DNA of 64,000 nt from Anaspis maculata (Eukaryota > Arthropoda > Insecta > Coleoptera > Scraptiidae): NCBI GenBank assembly GCA_949128115.1, contig OX421965.1, positions 10,261,420 through 10,325,419 on the forward strand. The letters are read 5' to 3'. Below the pieces are notes generated by a model. It was not told the origin of the DNA. It did no database searches and was given only the letters and a program-made list of their open reading frames with translations. The position numbers and the translations under genes are program-made. Positions 46,552 through 57,723 of this stretch are shown piece by piece. Position 1 is the first letter of the stretch. Each line of letters begins with the position of its first letter.

Positions 46552-48223
46552 TAGATCCAGTTTAGATAATTGCTCCTAGATGGTTAGGAATGTAAGATGA
46601 TAGACTTCCAGGGAAATTCGTAGGTTAGCGCAGGATAGAAAGGGATGGAGGCACGCATCCAACCAGTATGAGCACTTTGTGATGATTATGAGAAGTATGT
46701 CAAACTTCCAGAAATGTTGCACTTCTTTCTTTAACACCCTGTAGAAACTCGATTTGACATCTATCGATTTTCGGATTCGGATTGATATGGTTCTGTTCAC
46801 AAAGGATCAAGTTCTCAAAGATGTTAACAGAACTGAAATTATTTGAGCCAGTCTTACCAGTCAGGTCAGGTATTTTTTTTTCTTGGATTGAGAAAGTGTG
46901 AAATTTTGAAGCACGACATCTTTTTTGGCATAGTTTGCGTAGTACTATTCGTCTGCTCTCTTGCAAAAAAAAACAGCCATGATTAGTTGAAAGTGAATTA
47001 CAAGGCACCTACCATTCTATTATTTACACCAGGTACCAATATTTTTATACTTACTCTTACTCCTGTTCGATCTGCATACGGATGCGCATAAAACAGACAT
47101 CGAAGCAATTCCCACGCCACCTGAACCTGAAAAATTCAAAGTTTGTGTTTTACGAGCGCCGTCGTCGACAGAGCGGTAGCATATAATAACAAACTTATTA
47201 CCCGATGTTTTCTGCAGCTTTTACTGCCCGCAAAGTTGTACAATAAAGTCTGTCGCGTTCACAATAAAATCTTTCGCCGTATTTACAGCACATCAACCAC
47301 AAGGACTGGAGGCGGTTATGTGCCGATATTTTCAACTTATCGCCACACTATAATAATTCTATTTTGCTACCTCTATCCTGTATCCTACGAAAAAAAAAAA
47401 ACTGGAACACACAGCAATAATACTTGGTTGGTGCTTTTATTTTATACACAAAGTAGCTGAAATCCAGTACAATAACCTTTCGTTCCTGGGCTTCCTGTTC
47501 CATTATTATGATTAGTCACATCGGGCATATTTTTACGATCCATAATTGGTTCTAGTCTGGGTCGGGAGCAATTTTCAAAAACTTTTAGCTGTTCATTACT
47601 CATACTGTTTTTTTTTTAGCGAGTTCGTATAAGGCGCATGATAAACGAGATAAACAATTTGTACGCGGACTAATTGGCGAACTGCTATAATGCAACGCCT
47701 CGATTTCTTTTCAAAGGTCTTGATTAATCGCTTACGCGAGAAAGTAAGGCTCTGGGGAATACATGGGTCGAGGTATATTATGCACAAAATTTACGGCACA
47801 GGGCTTCGCAGATAATACCGATGATGGTGATAATAATAACGAACGGAAGTGCAGCGGACGTGACCCAATATCAAAAGGCGCATTCCTGCAAGACGGTTGA
47901 CCTTTTCCAAAACGGGTACCTCTCCGGGTGCTTGCTTTTATAATGGCAAAAGAGATATTGAGCTGGATCTTGCACCTCATCACGACGCGAATACCAAGCA
48001 TGGGAAAATTGGCTTGGTTGCCTTTCGCGATCATCTGCGGTCGTACCTGCCATACCTAAACGTAATAATATGCAAATTAATAAAATGCTCAAATCGATCT
48101 CTTAACCTATAGCCGCCAATTATCCGCGAGCAATGAGCCATCGGAAGGATAGCAATTAGCCTCTCTGCACGGCGCCTTTGATGCGACGCGAGAGGATGGT
48201 TATTAAACGGTAGTGGCGAGGCG
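46552..48223. other. Left flank of the large transposon
   Basis: No gene was recognised. A CACTTCTTTCTTTAACACCC-TGTAG terminus (46719-46743) matches, inverted, the one at 61031. An A-rich tract lies near 47390. Sequence up to GAGGCG is the left half of the transposon target. Confidence 0.5.
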
Positions 48224-48229
48224 GTTCTC

Positions 48230-48735
48230 TACGAAGCCGTAGAGACGACATGTTGCAAATGCAAATCAATATTTTTGGATGCTCGATATTTTTGTACATC
48301 TGTTGAATAAGGCGATATTTCGTCTTAATAAGGCAATATTTCGGCTTAATAACGCGGAATTTCGGCATAATAAGGCGATATTTCGCCTTAATAACCCGAA
48401 ATTTTGGCTTAATAAGGCGATATTTCGGCTTAATAACGCGAAATTTCGGCATAATAAGGCGATGTTTCGGCTTAATAACGCGAAATTTCGGCTTAATAAG
48501 GCGATATTTCGCGTTAATAACGCGAAATTTCGGCATAATAAGGCGATATTTCGCCTTAATAACCCGAAATTTTGGCTTAATAAGGCGATATTTCGGCTTA
48601 ATAACACGAAATTTCGGCTTAATAAGGCGATATTTCGCTTTAATAACGCGAAATTTCGGCATAATAAGGCAATATTTCGGCTTAATAACGCGAAATTTCG
48701 CCTTATTAACGCAATATTTTGACTTGATAACACGA
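48230..48735 (+). repeat. Left terminal inverted repeat with 21-bp minisatellite
   Basis: After ~76 bp of unique terminus, units of 21 bp alternate between AATAAGGCGATATTTCGGCTT-type (shown as its first 20 bases AATAAGGCGATATTTCGGCT) and AATAACGCGAAATTTCGGCA-type from 48306 to about 48715. The unit length is divisible by three and has few stops, so all strands give open frames with seven-residue repeats; these are not genes. Confidence 0.93.
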
Positions 48736-48849
48736 AATTCCATCTTACTCGTAACTAGCAGCATTGTTCTAGCAGATACCGTCGTGAACTAGTTAAACTT
48801 AGGTACTGTGCTCTATAAGTAGTATAAGTGTTGGTGTTTTTGATCAAGT

Positions 48850-51800
48850 ATGAACATAATTCGGCGATATCGACTAATTCAAGAATACTTTATGCTGGGT
48901 CTCCACCAGGATGAAATTCTACAGTGTTTGTCACAACATAACATTTTTTTGAGCAAACGTCAACTCCAGAGGGATCTATCTACTCTACAATTATTTCGGC
49001 GAAGACATTACACCAGTGTACGCATAGTTCAAAACTTCATTGCCAATCAGTTGAGAGGTTCTGGTCAACTACACGGCTACCGATGGATGCACCTAATTTG
49101 TCTACAACATGGTTTAACTGTCCGAGAGAACACCGTAAGAGCTTTATTGGCTCGACTGGATCCTGAAGGTGTTTCTTTTCGTCGACGGAACCGTCTCCGT
49201 AGACGAGAATATTACAACAGTGGCCCAAATTATCTTTGGCATATGGACGGTTATGATAAATTAAAACCATATGGTATATGCATAAGTGGCTGCATTGATG
49301 GGTATTCAAGAAAGATAATCTGGTTAAGAGCATCGTTTACCAACAATAATCCTTTGGTGATAGCAAATTATTATTTAGAAGCCGTACGTGAAGTTGGTGG
49401 ATGTCCGTCATCTCTAAGGGCTGACATGGGTACAGAAAACGGTACTGTGTGTGAGATCCAGACCAGATTAGCTGCACTATATCCCCGACATAGTGGACTG
49501 CCTGCATTCATATATGGCACCAGCCCACATAACCAGCGAATCGAAGCCTGGTGGGCTATATTACGGAAACATAATGCGCAGTTCTGGATGAATTTATTCG
49601 AAGAACTCAGAGACATGGATTATTATACGGGAAATTTTCTGGACAAGTCCCTGATACAGTATTGCTTCATGGATATTATACAGGTAAAATACCAATATCC
49701 AATATCAGATATAGTATTATGGTACGTTGTAAAGAATCATTAAGGCAGCTTGTCCAATTTCTCTTGCCCATATGCAGATGATGATCGACCCTTTGTACTA
49801 ATATACAGGGTGTTTCAAAAATAAGTGCCATCCTTTCCACCTCAGATTCAGACTTTCAAAATACGAAGATTGTGCTATTTTTTATTTTTCAAAAGTGCCC
49901 CGGCCTTCAAAGTTCATTTTTTTAATTCGTTTTTCATTCATAACTTTCATACGGCTAGGCCGATTTTGCCCAAATTTCAACCAGAGTCTGCTGAAATACG
50001 TCTCTATTTAACAATGATGGCATATTTGCAGAAAGATTTCCAGTGGCGTAGATGGTGGGTAGCTCTCTTCCCCCCCCTCTACTTTCTACGCCCCTTAAGA
50101 TTACATTTCTAGATTCTGTTCAATTTTCAAAAAAGTTACTCTTGCAAAAATTTTAATAGGGGCTTCATTTTCAAGATATTTGGGTTTGAAACTTTGAAAA
50201 ACATCTCGGAATCGCCACTTTCCAGGGCCCAATTTTTTTTTTAGAAATTGAAAAGAAAACTTATGTTTTCTCAACCAAAATGAGTTTTTCAGGTGTTTTA
50301 AGTTGATAAACCACCTTTTTTGCTGTGAGACATGAGTTTTTCGGGAAAAAACAATTTGGGCCCTGGAAAGTGGCGATTCCGAGATGTTTTTCAATGCTCA
50401 AACGCAAATATCTCGAAAATGAAGTCCCTGATCAAAATTTTGCAAGAGTAACTTTTTTTTTGCAAATCGAATAAGAAATTCAGAAATGTAATCAATTTTG
50501 GAAAATCTTCAGGGGCGTAAAAAGTGGAGGGGGGGAAACAAGCTACCCCCAGTATCTACATCACTGTGAAGGCCTGACTCTTTCTTCAGGAGCACTTTTG
50601 AAAATAAAAAATAGCACAATCTTCGTATTTTGAAAGTCTGAATCTGAGGTGGAAAGGATGGCACTTATTTTTGAAACACCCTGTATATTAGTACAAAGGG
50701 TCGATCATCATCTGCAAAGCTTCTATATTCAGTTTGGTTATTCCTGTAACATTCAAATTACAGCCAAAAAATGTAATATGGGCAAGAGAAATTGGACAAG
50801 CTGCCTTAAAAAAGCCTTATTTTGAAAATTTGAATCTGGGTTGGAAAGGATGGCACTTATTTTTGAAGCACATACCCTATAGTTTTTTTTTTAGTTTTTC
50901 CAATCAATTTGAAAACGGCTTTTCCGTTATTTTCGGAACACTACGGCGGAATTCATTTTTTTGACAGAGCAATGCAAATGGACAAAACACTATTTCGCAT
51001 AATCTAGCATGGGAATCAGGAGTTTCTCGTCATCTATTCTCCTTTGTTGAATCGGTATCGGAGTTCCATCCCCTAGCTTTGCGAACCTACAGCGCATGTC
51101 GTGCCGCTGAATATCGCATATTGTGCCATCCGAGGTGCCATCGCTGAATTTCTTTCTCAGGCACAGGCTCCTCATTTTTGAGAGAAATGCATCCTATCCA
51201 TGAATCCTATGCATGAAGCACTCTGTGCCCAGTAAGAAGTTACCAATTTGCAATAACTTGGGTACTTGTCGTAGGAAAATGATTTGTAATAATAATTGAA
51301 CAGCTATTTTTTTTTTCAAAAATATCACGTTGAAACATCATACCAGTTTTGAGATAATGGCATGCCTGTGTTATCAAAGATAATATACCTAAGGAATGAA
51401 GATGCATATCGACATTTTTAATTCAAAAGAAATTGATTTTTTGTAGTACTTACTTACCTATTTTCTCAGCTTCCTCCTCGACGTTCTCATTTTTTTTTTA
51501 ATTATTTAGCTACCTTATCCTTTCAGAGAGAACTTGACGAAGTTGCCCATATCTGGGACACACATAGAATCAGAGCATCAAGGAATAGCAGAGCACCAAC
51601 AGGGAGGCCAGTGATGCTGTACAACCTTCCGGATGCCGAATGTGCCAATGATTATCTGATAAACTTGTCCTTTGAAGATATTGAACCTATATACAATGAA
51701 AACACATTTCCATCAACAGAAATCTTATGTATTGATGCTGATGTTCACCATCTATGTAACATATTATTGAGAGAAAACAATTACACAAAGCCCTCTACCG

Positions 51801-51859
51801 TTCAAGAAGCTTTGTTTTTATATGAACATTTAAGAAATGAAATTTTGCAAAATTTGTAA
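48850..51859 (+). CDS. DDE integrase-like transposase, two exons, 388 aa
   Basis: Exon 1 is 48850-49683 and exon 2 is 51527-51859. Borders are ATACAG|GTAAAA and CTTTCAG|AGAGAA, both phase 0, joining residues 278 (Q) and 279 (R); reading through instead ends at 49743 in non-homologous sequence. Residues ~1-115 hold a helical, basic DNA-binding part (VRIVQNF, GYRWMHLIC, RRRNRLRRRE). The catalytic core is rve-like: D133 in WHMDGYDKL, D192 in LRADMGTENG and E232 in NQRIEAWWA, giving a D-58-D-39-E layout with all three acidic residues kept. The exon 2 part (RELDEVAHIWDTHRIR, GRPVMLYNLP) is the conserved tail of this animal integrase-core family. It should cut and join the element's ends in the nucleus. 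AATAAA signals follow at 51881 and 51901. The 1.84-kb intron carries a foldback. Confidence 0.88.
49804..50685. mobile_element. Foldback element in the transposase intron
   Basis: TACAGGGTGTTTCAAAAATA and its inverse TATTTTTGAAACACCCTGTA bound arms of ~440 bp centred near 50245. The mirror symmetry continues outside: 49741-49803 (AAGGCAGCTTGTCC...) recurs inverted at 50686-50813, broken by a 58-bp stretch, and a decayed third terminus follows at 50830-50880. Confidence 0.85.
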
Positions 51860-51906
51860 TGATTTATTTGTAATGATTTGAATAAATTTTTTGTGTGGAT
51901 AATAAA

Positions 51907-52911
51907 TGAATCAATCGCATGGACTCTATATGTTACGGCTCCGGGCCTACCTCTTGTGTATTAAGTATTGATGGGTATGGCAGTAAATATTAATTGATTC
52001 TTATAACACGTTCACTGCTGCTCTGCTTAACGGGTCAATTTCCCAATGCCAACTTTTTTTTCTGAAGGTAACTATAACAAACTGTATTCAATGTTCAAGT
52101 GAGAACATTGAATCAAGCATATGAGCATTTCGAACAGAGCCTATTCAGAGTGCCTACATATCCAGAAATATCCACCCACCATGATAGCGTCTCCCCTACA
52201 GAGATAGATAATCCCTCGGATAATGAACATTGAAAAGCCTATGTGCTCAAACACATCCATGAGATCGAGCCTAAATCCCTGTGCCTTCTATAGGATACTA
52301 GGTACCCTTTGTACACAAGATTCACCCTGTATGTTAATGAACTTGAGGCTATTGAGTAGATCCGTCTAAGAAAAGTGACCCAAAAACTTAATAAGCAGCT
52401 TTTACTCACCTGGTGGCTATTCTGAGCTAAGTTTGCCAACTTTTTCAATGCAATTATCAGGACTTACCCTCGGTTCCATTGAACTCAATCAAAAACAAAT
52501 CTCGAAATAATTTGATCCGAGTTGCTATTGGTTGTTTTCATGGATCTATCAATGAAGTGGGTCTGGCTTCGAGATCAAAATTGACTACAGTTTGGTGGAA
52601 CCCAAGGACAGTGGTCGAAATTGCGGGAAAAGCTTAAAAAAATAGGGATAAAAATGTTCGAGAAAGTTTTTGTTCAAATTTTCTCAATTGACAAAAATAC
52701 ATAAGTAAACTAGGCATGTAACCATAAAATTAACGTCAAAATTGAACAACAGAAAACTAAACAAAAATTAAATACCTAATAGAGTCTGAAGTGAAAAATT
52801 ACACATGTTAAGTAGGCATTTAACCATAAAATAAACGTCAAAATCAAACAAAAAAAAACTAAACAATAATTCAAATGATAGTTTCAAGTATTTAAACAAT
52901 GCAATCAACAT
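51907..52911. other. Spacer between the convergent transposon genes
   Basis: Non-coding, AT-rich. A terminus-like CACCCTGTATG lies at 52323. Two diverged copies of a CATAAAATTAACGTCAAAAT block occur near 52722 and 52826. Confidence 0.6.
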
Positions 52912-52953
52912 TTTATTCCACATTCAATGTTCGGGTAGGTGCCTTAACCGATT

Positions 52954-55900
52954 TTAGGCGAAATCAAAGTCCCAATATTGGCTATCCAGTATCTTGTTTA
53001 TTTCGGAGCGAAATTCGGGAAAACCATCATATGTTTCTGAAAGAGTCATTTCAGAGGTGCAAGTATGGCTAGTAGGCACACGTCCAAAACCAGAAGTGTC
53101 GTTAAAAACAACTTTAAGAGCTTCGCCCGTCAAACTATCTGATCCCGTCCAAAATCTCAGTAAACTCTCCAAGTGGCTTCCATCACTTTCGCGTATGTAT
53201 CGCTTCAGATATGAGAGAACATTGGACTGAGATGCTGTGAGGGGATTTTTGTGTTCTAGATGTCTGAGGACATTGCGAGGCGTTGGACACTGGCCTTCAT
53301 AAATAGTGTCCAGGTCAACAGTTGTTAAAAAGTCATGTAAAATGCGTTTCCAGCAGTCTATAACGAACATAGGTTTCTGGATAATCTCTTTGTGCGCAAT
53401 GTCTTTTATAATCTTTTGAATATTTTCTTTATTCACCATACTTTTGCAGTCAAAATTTGATAGAACATCCAATACTTCGACAAACTTCACAGATTCAAAA
53501 GACTTGACTGCCGCCATCAGTGTTTCTCGCTCCATTTCACTGATATAAAAGTAGAACATTTGCTCTATGTCACTATGAAATTCACTGGAGCAGCACTGCT
53601 CCATGAATGCAGGGCAAATCTTGATGGGAAAATAATGTAGTTGTTGCCAACCCTTTTTCAATACTCTGGCAATAGTTTCCCATTTATGTTCATCGAAATC
53701 ATGTCTGATGTAAGGCACCTTATGGCGGGTGCCCACCGTGCAAGTCTGATAAAATGTTCCCCAGTACTCAGTTAAAACATCACGAAACACCCCACCAGTG
53801 TCCACACCGGCCTCTTTGGTCCCATTAGTAGCAAATATCGCGACTTGTATATTTCTGTCAAGATCTATTTGAAGATCGCCGAAGATTTTGTTCAGTTCCT
53901 CAAACGCTTGCCCCCTGTGAATGGAGATGAGAACAGGTTCGGGAGATTCTTCTCCAATAACAACATTTCGATGAGGTAATAGTTGATAATCATCTTCATC
54001 GAAGATTTGGCTCACCAACATATCTAGTGAGATAGCCTCGGAACCATCAGTTTTTGGATGGCCGTCCTGATCATCTTCGCTGTCGGAAATTGAATACTTG
54101 CTGGTAATAGATGGCGTTGATGCTACATCGTTCACAGTAAATCGTTGCGCCGCCGGTAGAGCTCTGGTCTGGGTCCTGTTCATAGGTGGTATTAGAGAGT
54201 CACTAGGTGGTGTAAAACGTGTCACTCGAGGTGTCACTGTTTCCGCTGTTCTGTTTTCCGTCGACAACATGACCTCCAGTTCTCCGCTGGTTACAGTTGC
54301 GTTCTTGCGAATCACCTTGGTAAAGACATAGTAGCGCAAAAGTGATCTGCCGGTTTCCTGATACAAATCAGCCACCGTTTTGTGGAGTGGTACAATTCTA
54401 TTCTGAAAATCAGTGAGTTCAAATTTAAAATTCTTCTCAGGTCCGCGGGTGGACTGGCCATCAGGAAAAAAGAACCGTTTAGCCCGCTCAAGAATTTCCC
54501 TCCCTGTGGTGTTTTTTTGCACTACCAATTCTCTGATACCGCCTCCGGTGTTAACTCTCACTTGAAGTGGTTCCTTCCCATTGTTATAGTCGACAATCCA
54601 ACCGACTTGAATTTTTCTGGTTGGTTTTTCTGCATTTGACCCACTTCGTCGCTGGTGGCAAGTGCTTTGTCGCTTAGAAGAATGACGCTTGCATACGCCA
54701 GATTTTGTTTTCTTCGTGTCTCGTATCTTCCGGCGGATATTTTCAAACAAACTTCGTTTGTTCAGCGGATTTTTCGATTTGCAAAATTGCTTGATTGCGA
54801 TGCGGTCTCCAAGTTTTGGAAAAAAGGAAGCTAATTCATCTTCACTAAGTGCCAAAACTGCATCCGAAGTTATCTGGAATAGTAATGAACAATCGGTAAG
54901 TGAACATGAAATAGGACTGGTAAAGAAGAAATATTGTAGTGTGACTTGCCAAATCACTTTGATAAAATATTGACAATTAGGTGAGCAGTTTCTGGTGATT
55001 TTGATTCCACCAATGACAATTTCCTTCTTTTTTTGACAAAAGACTACTTCCAGACCGATTTAGAGATTATTCCGGAAATGTTCTTTTGACTCACGGAATA
55101 CTTTGAAACAAATCCATATATCCCATTAAAACAGGAATTATAGAAACAAGTGGATATATCCTCACGTGCTTAAGTCGCAATAGCGCATTTTCTTAGTGCA
55201 GATCTGTCACTGATAGAAATAAAGTCTAGCTTAAGAATAAGAATGTCTACAGGCTGTCCGTTTTTCGAGGCTAAGCATGGGTATCTCGCTTATCTTGAGA
55301 GATACAGAGGCGATTAAATTAGAAAAAAGTTGCGAATTCTTATGACGATCAATGATCCAGAAAGATATTTGACTTGTCAGTTTTAGTTTTCAAGATATTA
55401 TTATTATTATTATTATATACGGGCACGCAACAGACTAACAAGTCTAATAATAGCGTGACCGCGGAACGAAGAAAAGAAAATTCGTCGCAACACTACTTAC
55501 AGACAAGAACAATGCGTCGATTGCAATCAAAAACTCGCCTGACATTCGCCGCACTGCAGTTGAGAATGTCGAACTTCTCCTGGAACCTATTGTATGTCAG
55601 GGCAAGGCGGTTCACTGGAGAATTGAAGAAGATATTGAGAAAAAACAGAAATTTGTAATTTTTGTTTTCATTTTTATTTTTTATTTGAAAAACGGTTGGA
55701 GGTAGCCTTTTCTACTCAATACATTGTGTAGGCACTTTTCCAAGAGAAATTCAAAGTTGCCAAAATCTTCATTCTAGCTTCCAAAACAACCGAGATATGA
55801 CATTCAACTTTTTTTTATCTTATGGGCGTCATATTGGATTTTGACATTTTTTAATGCAATGTTTTTTTCTGGTTACAACAATGTGTCACATGCTACTGTT

Positions 55901-57723
55901 GATTCGTGTTTTTGAGCAAAAATTATTTCTTTTTTATTTTCCAAAGAGTGCTTTATACGGCACATCGTTGTTACCAGAAAAGAATACCGTATTCAAAAAT
56001 ATCAAAAGCCACAATATGGCGCCCATTAGAGAAAAAAGTCGAATGTCGTATCTCGGTTGCTTTGAAAGCTAGAATGAAAATTTTGGCAGCTCTGAATTCC
56101 CCTTGAAAAAGTGCCCTGACAATGTCTAAATTAGAAAAGGCCACCTTCAACCGTTTTTTTGAATAAAAAATCAAAACAAAAATTCATATTCCTGTTTTTG
56201 CACGATATCTCAAAAACTAAATTTCTTCTTGGATCATTGATCGTCATGAAAATGCGCAGCTTTTTCCTAATTTAACCGACTTTGTATCTCTCAAGATAAG
56301 CGAGATACCCATGCTTAGCCTCAAAAAACGGACACCTGTATACAAGACAAGAGTGGGTTTCACGTTCCATGACAATCCCTCCACTAATAAGAAATTTCAG
56401 TGTGGCGGCCAAAATGGCGGGAAAATCATGGATTTCAGCTTGAAAATAAGAATGATCATACGAGACAAGAGTAAGTTCCAAGTTTCATGGCAATCGTTCC
56501 ACTAATAAGAAATTTCAATATGGCGGCCAAGATGCTGGCGGAACCATGAAATCCAATCTGCCCAATGGCCACCCTTGAGGACCTAAGCCATCGATGAGAA
56601 AAAATTTCAAGACTCTAGCTTTATTCCCCGAGGAGTAGTTCAACTTCTTAGAAGTGCAACGAGAATCATTGTTTTTTGATGATAATAATAATGATAACTA
56701 TGTATGGACAAAAAAAATTCTGCCCATTGGCTACCCTTTGGGACATCAGCTATCCATCAGAGAAAGTTTCAAGGCTCTAGCTTCATTCCCCTAGGAGTAC
56801 AACTTCTTAATTTCTACACGGACAGACGGACAGACAGACGAACAGACAGACAGACAGGCAGACAGACAAACCGGCCTTATAAGCATAATTTTCTTACGAA
56901 AATGCGCTAAAAATAGCGATATATTTTATCGCCAGTCCACTCCTTCTCCGTCAAAATACAAAAGACGTGAAATAGCCGAGATGCTCAATGCTGAAAATTG
57001 TTATGGACCTTGAATTTTATGATGAGATGCCACTTGGTAGAGGTGTGGTTTTATTCATTCTTTTTCGATTCAGCATAATACAGGGCAAAATGAAAACAAA
57101 AAGTTGAACCTCGAGTTGAACATTTTCAAGTACCTCAAAAACCCAACTGATGAAAGACATGTAACTTGAACGAGCATTTGAATAAGGTGTGGACTGGCGA
57201 TGAAATGTGTAAATACTTTTCTTGTAGGTGAATAATAAAATTTTTAACAATTTCTCTTGAGTTACTTCCATCTCAATTGTCTTTGTTCACAGAAATAATG
57301 ATAAAAACTTATCCTTCAGTTCTTATTGAGGCCACAAGAGCCGAACTCACGCTTATTGATTTAGGATCTCAGACAAAATGAAATGGGCTCAAACTTCTTA
57401 TTTCTTTGCGGAACGCATTCATATCTTCATGATATTTGACATTTGGATGTACAACTACACATACTGACTGTATGTAGGTACAATATACCATGTACACTCG
57501 GTACAATTTGGCATAGGTAATGCTTGGAACTTCTATCAACTATTAATAATTAATATTATATTGAAGAACTATTGCCTAGTACAGCCAGTATAATTATTAT
57601 TGCCTATTCACTTACTTTTTCGTCAGCTAATCTGTGGATAGTGGTTTGCGGAATATTTCGTTGGAGAAGATACTCCTCGAACGTCAACTCAGCATCTTCT
57701 TCTTCTTCGGAGTAATTTGCCAT
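52954..57723 (-). CDS. HECT-type E3 ubiquitin ligase (G2E3-like, transposon-borne), 675 aa
   Basis: Exon 1 is 57616-57723 (start MANYSEEEEDAEL) and exon 2 is 52954-54873. Borders are AAA|GTAAGT and CTATTCCAG|ATAACT, phase 0. The splice joins two halves of a SAM-like domain (about residues 12-70: LLQRNIPQTTIHRL ... LSEDELASFFPKLGDR), strong support for this model over a start at 54957. A basic segment (~80-125, KKTKSGVCKRHSSKR) may be a nuclear signal. A ubiquitin-fold-like part (~130-215) and an acidic linker (~295-330) follow. The HECT domain fills ~345-675, with AGVDTGGVFRDVLTEYW near its start and the catalytic cysteine in SHTCTSEMTLS (C641). It would transfer ubiquitin to a substrate lysine; the substrate is unknown. 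There are no internal stops. AATAAA (minus) lies at 52912-52917. The 2.74-kb intron holds a foldback and tandem repeats. Confidence 0.9.
55248..56340. mobile_element. Foldback element in the HECT gene intron
   Basis: TACAGGCTGTCCGTTTTTCG at 55248 is mirrored by CGGACACCTGTA ending at 56340. GCATGGGTATCTCGCTTATC and its inverse and ATTAAATTAGAAAAAAGTTG and its inverse are in the arms (~500 bp). The inner arms share the TTAGAAAAAAGTTGCG block with the 44852-46551 element, so the two are related. Confidence 0.85.
56344..56875. repeat. Tandem duplications and (CAGA)n tract
   Basis: Two ~118-bp copies start at 56344 and 56462 (ACTAATAAGAAATTTCA followed by GTGGCGGCC or TATGGCGGCC). Two diverged ~160-bp copies start near 56558 and 56718 (TGCCCAATGGCCACCC / TGCCCATTGGCTACCC). 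A CAGA/CGGA microsatellite closes the region at 56818-56875. Confidence 0.8.

Noticed and set aside
48156..48764. Long open frames on both strands with seven-residue repeats (also 59510-60189)
   Set aside because: A 21-bp repeat without stops stays open in several frames on both strands; the same peptides arise from both arrays, so they reflect the terminal minisatellite, not proteins.
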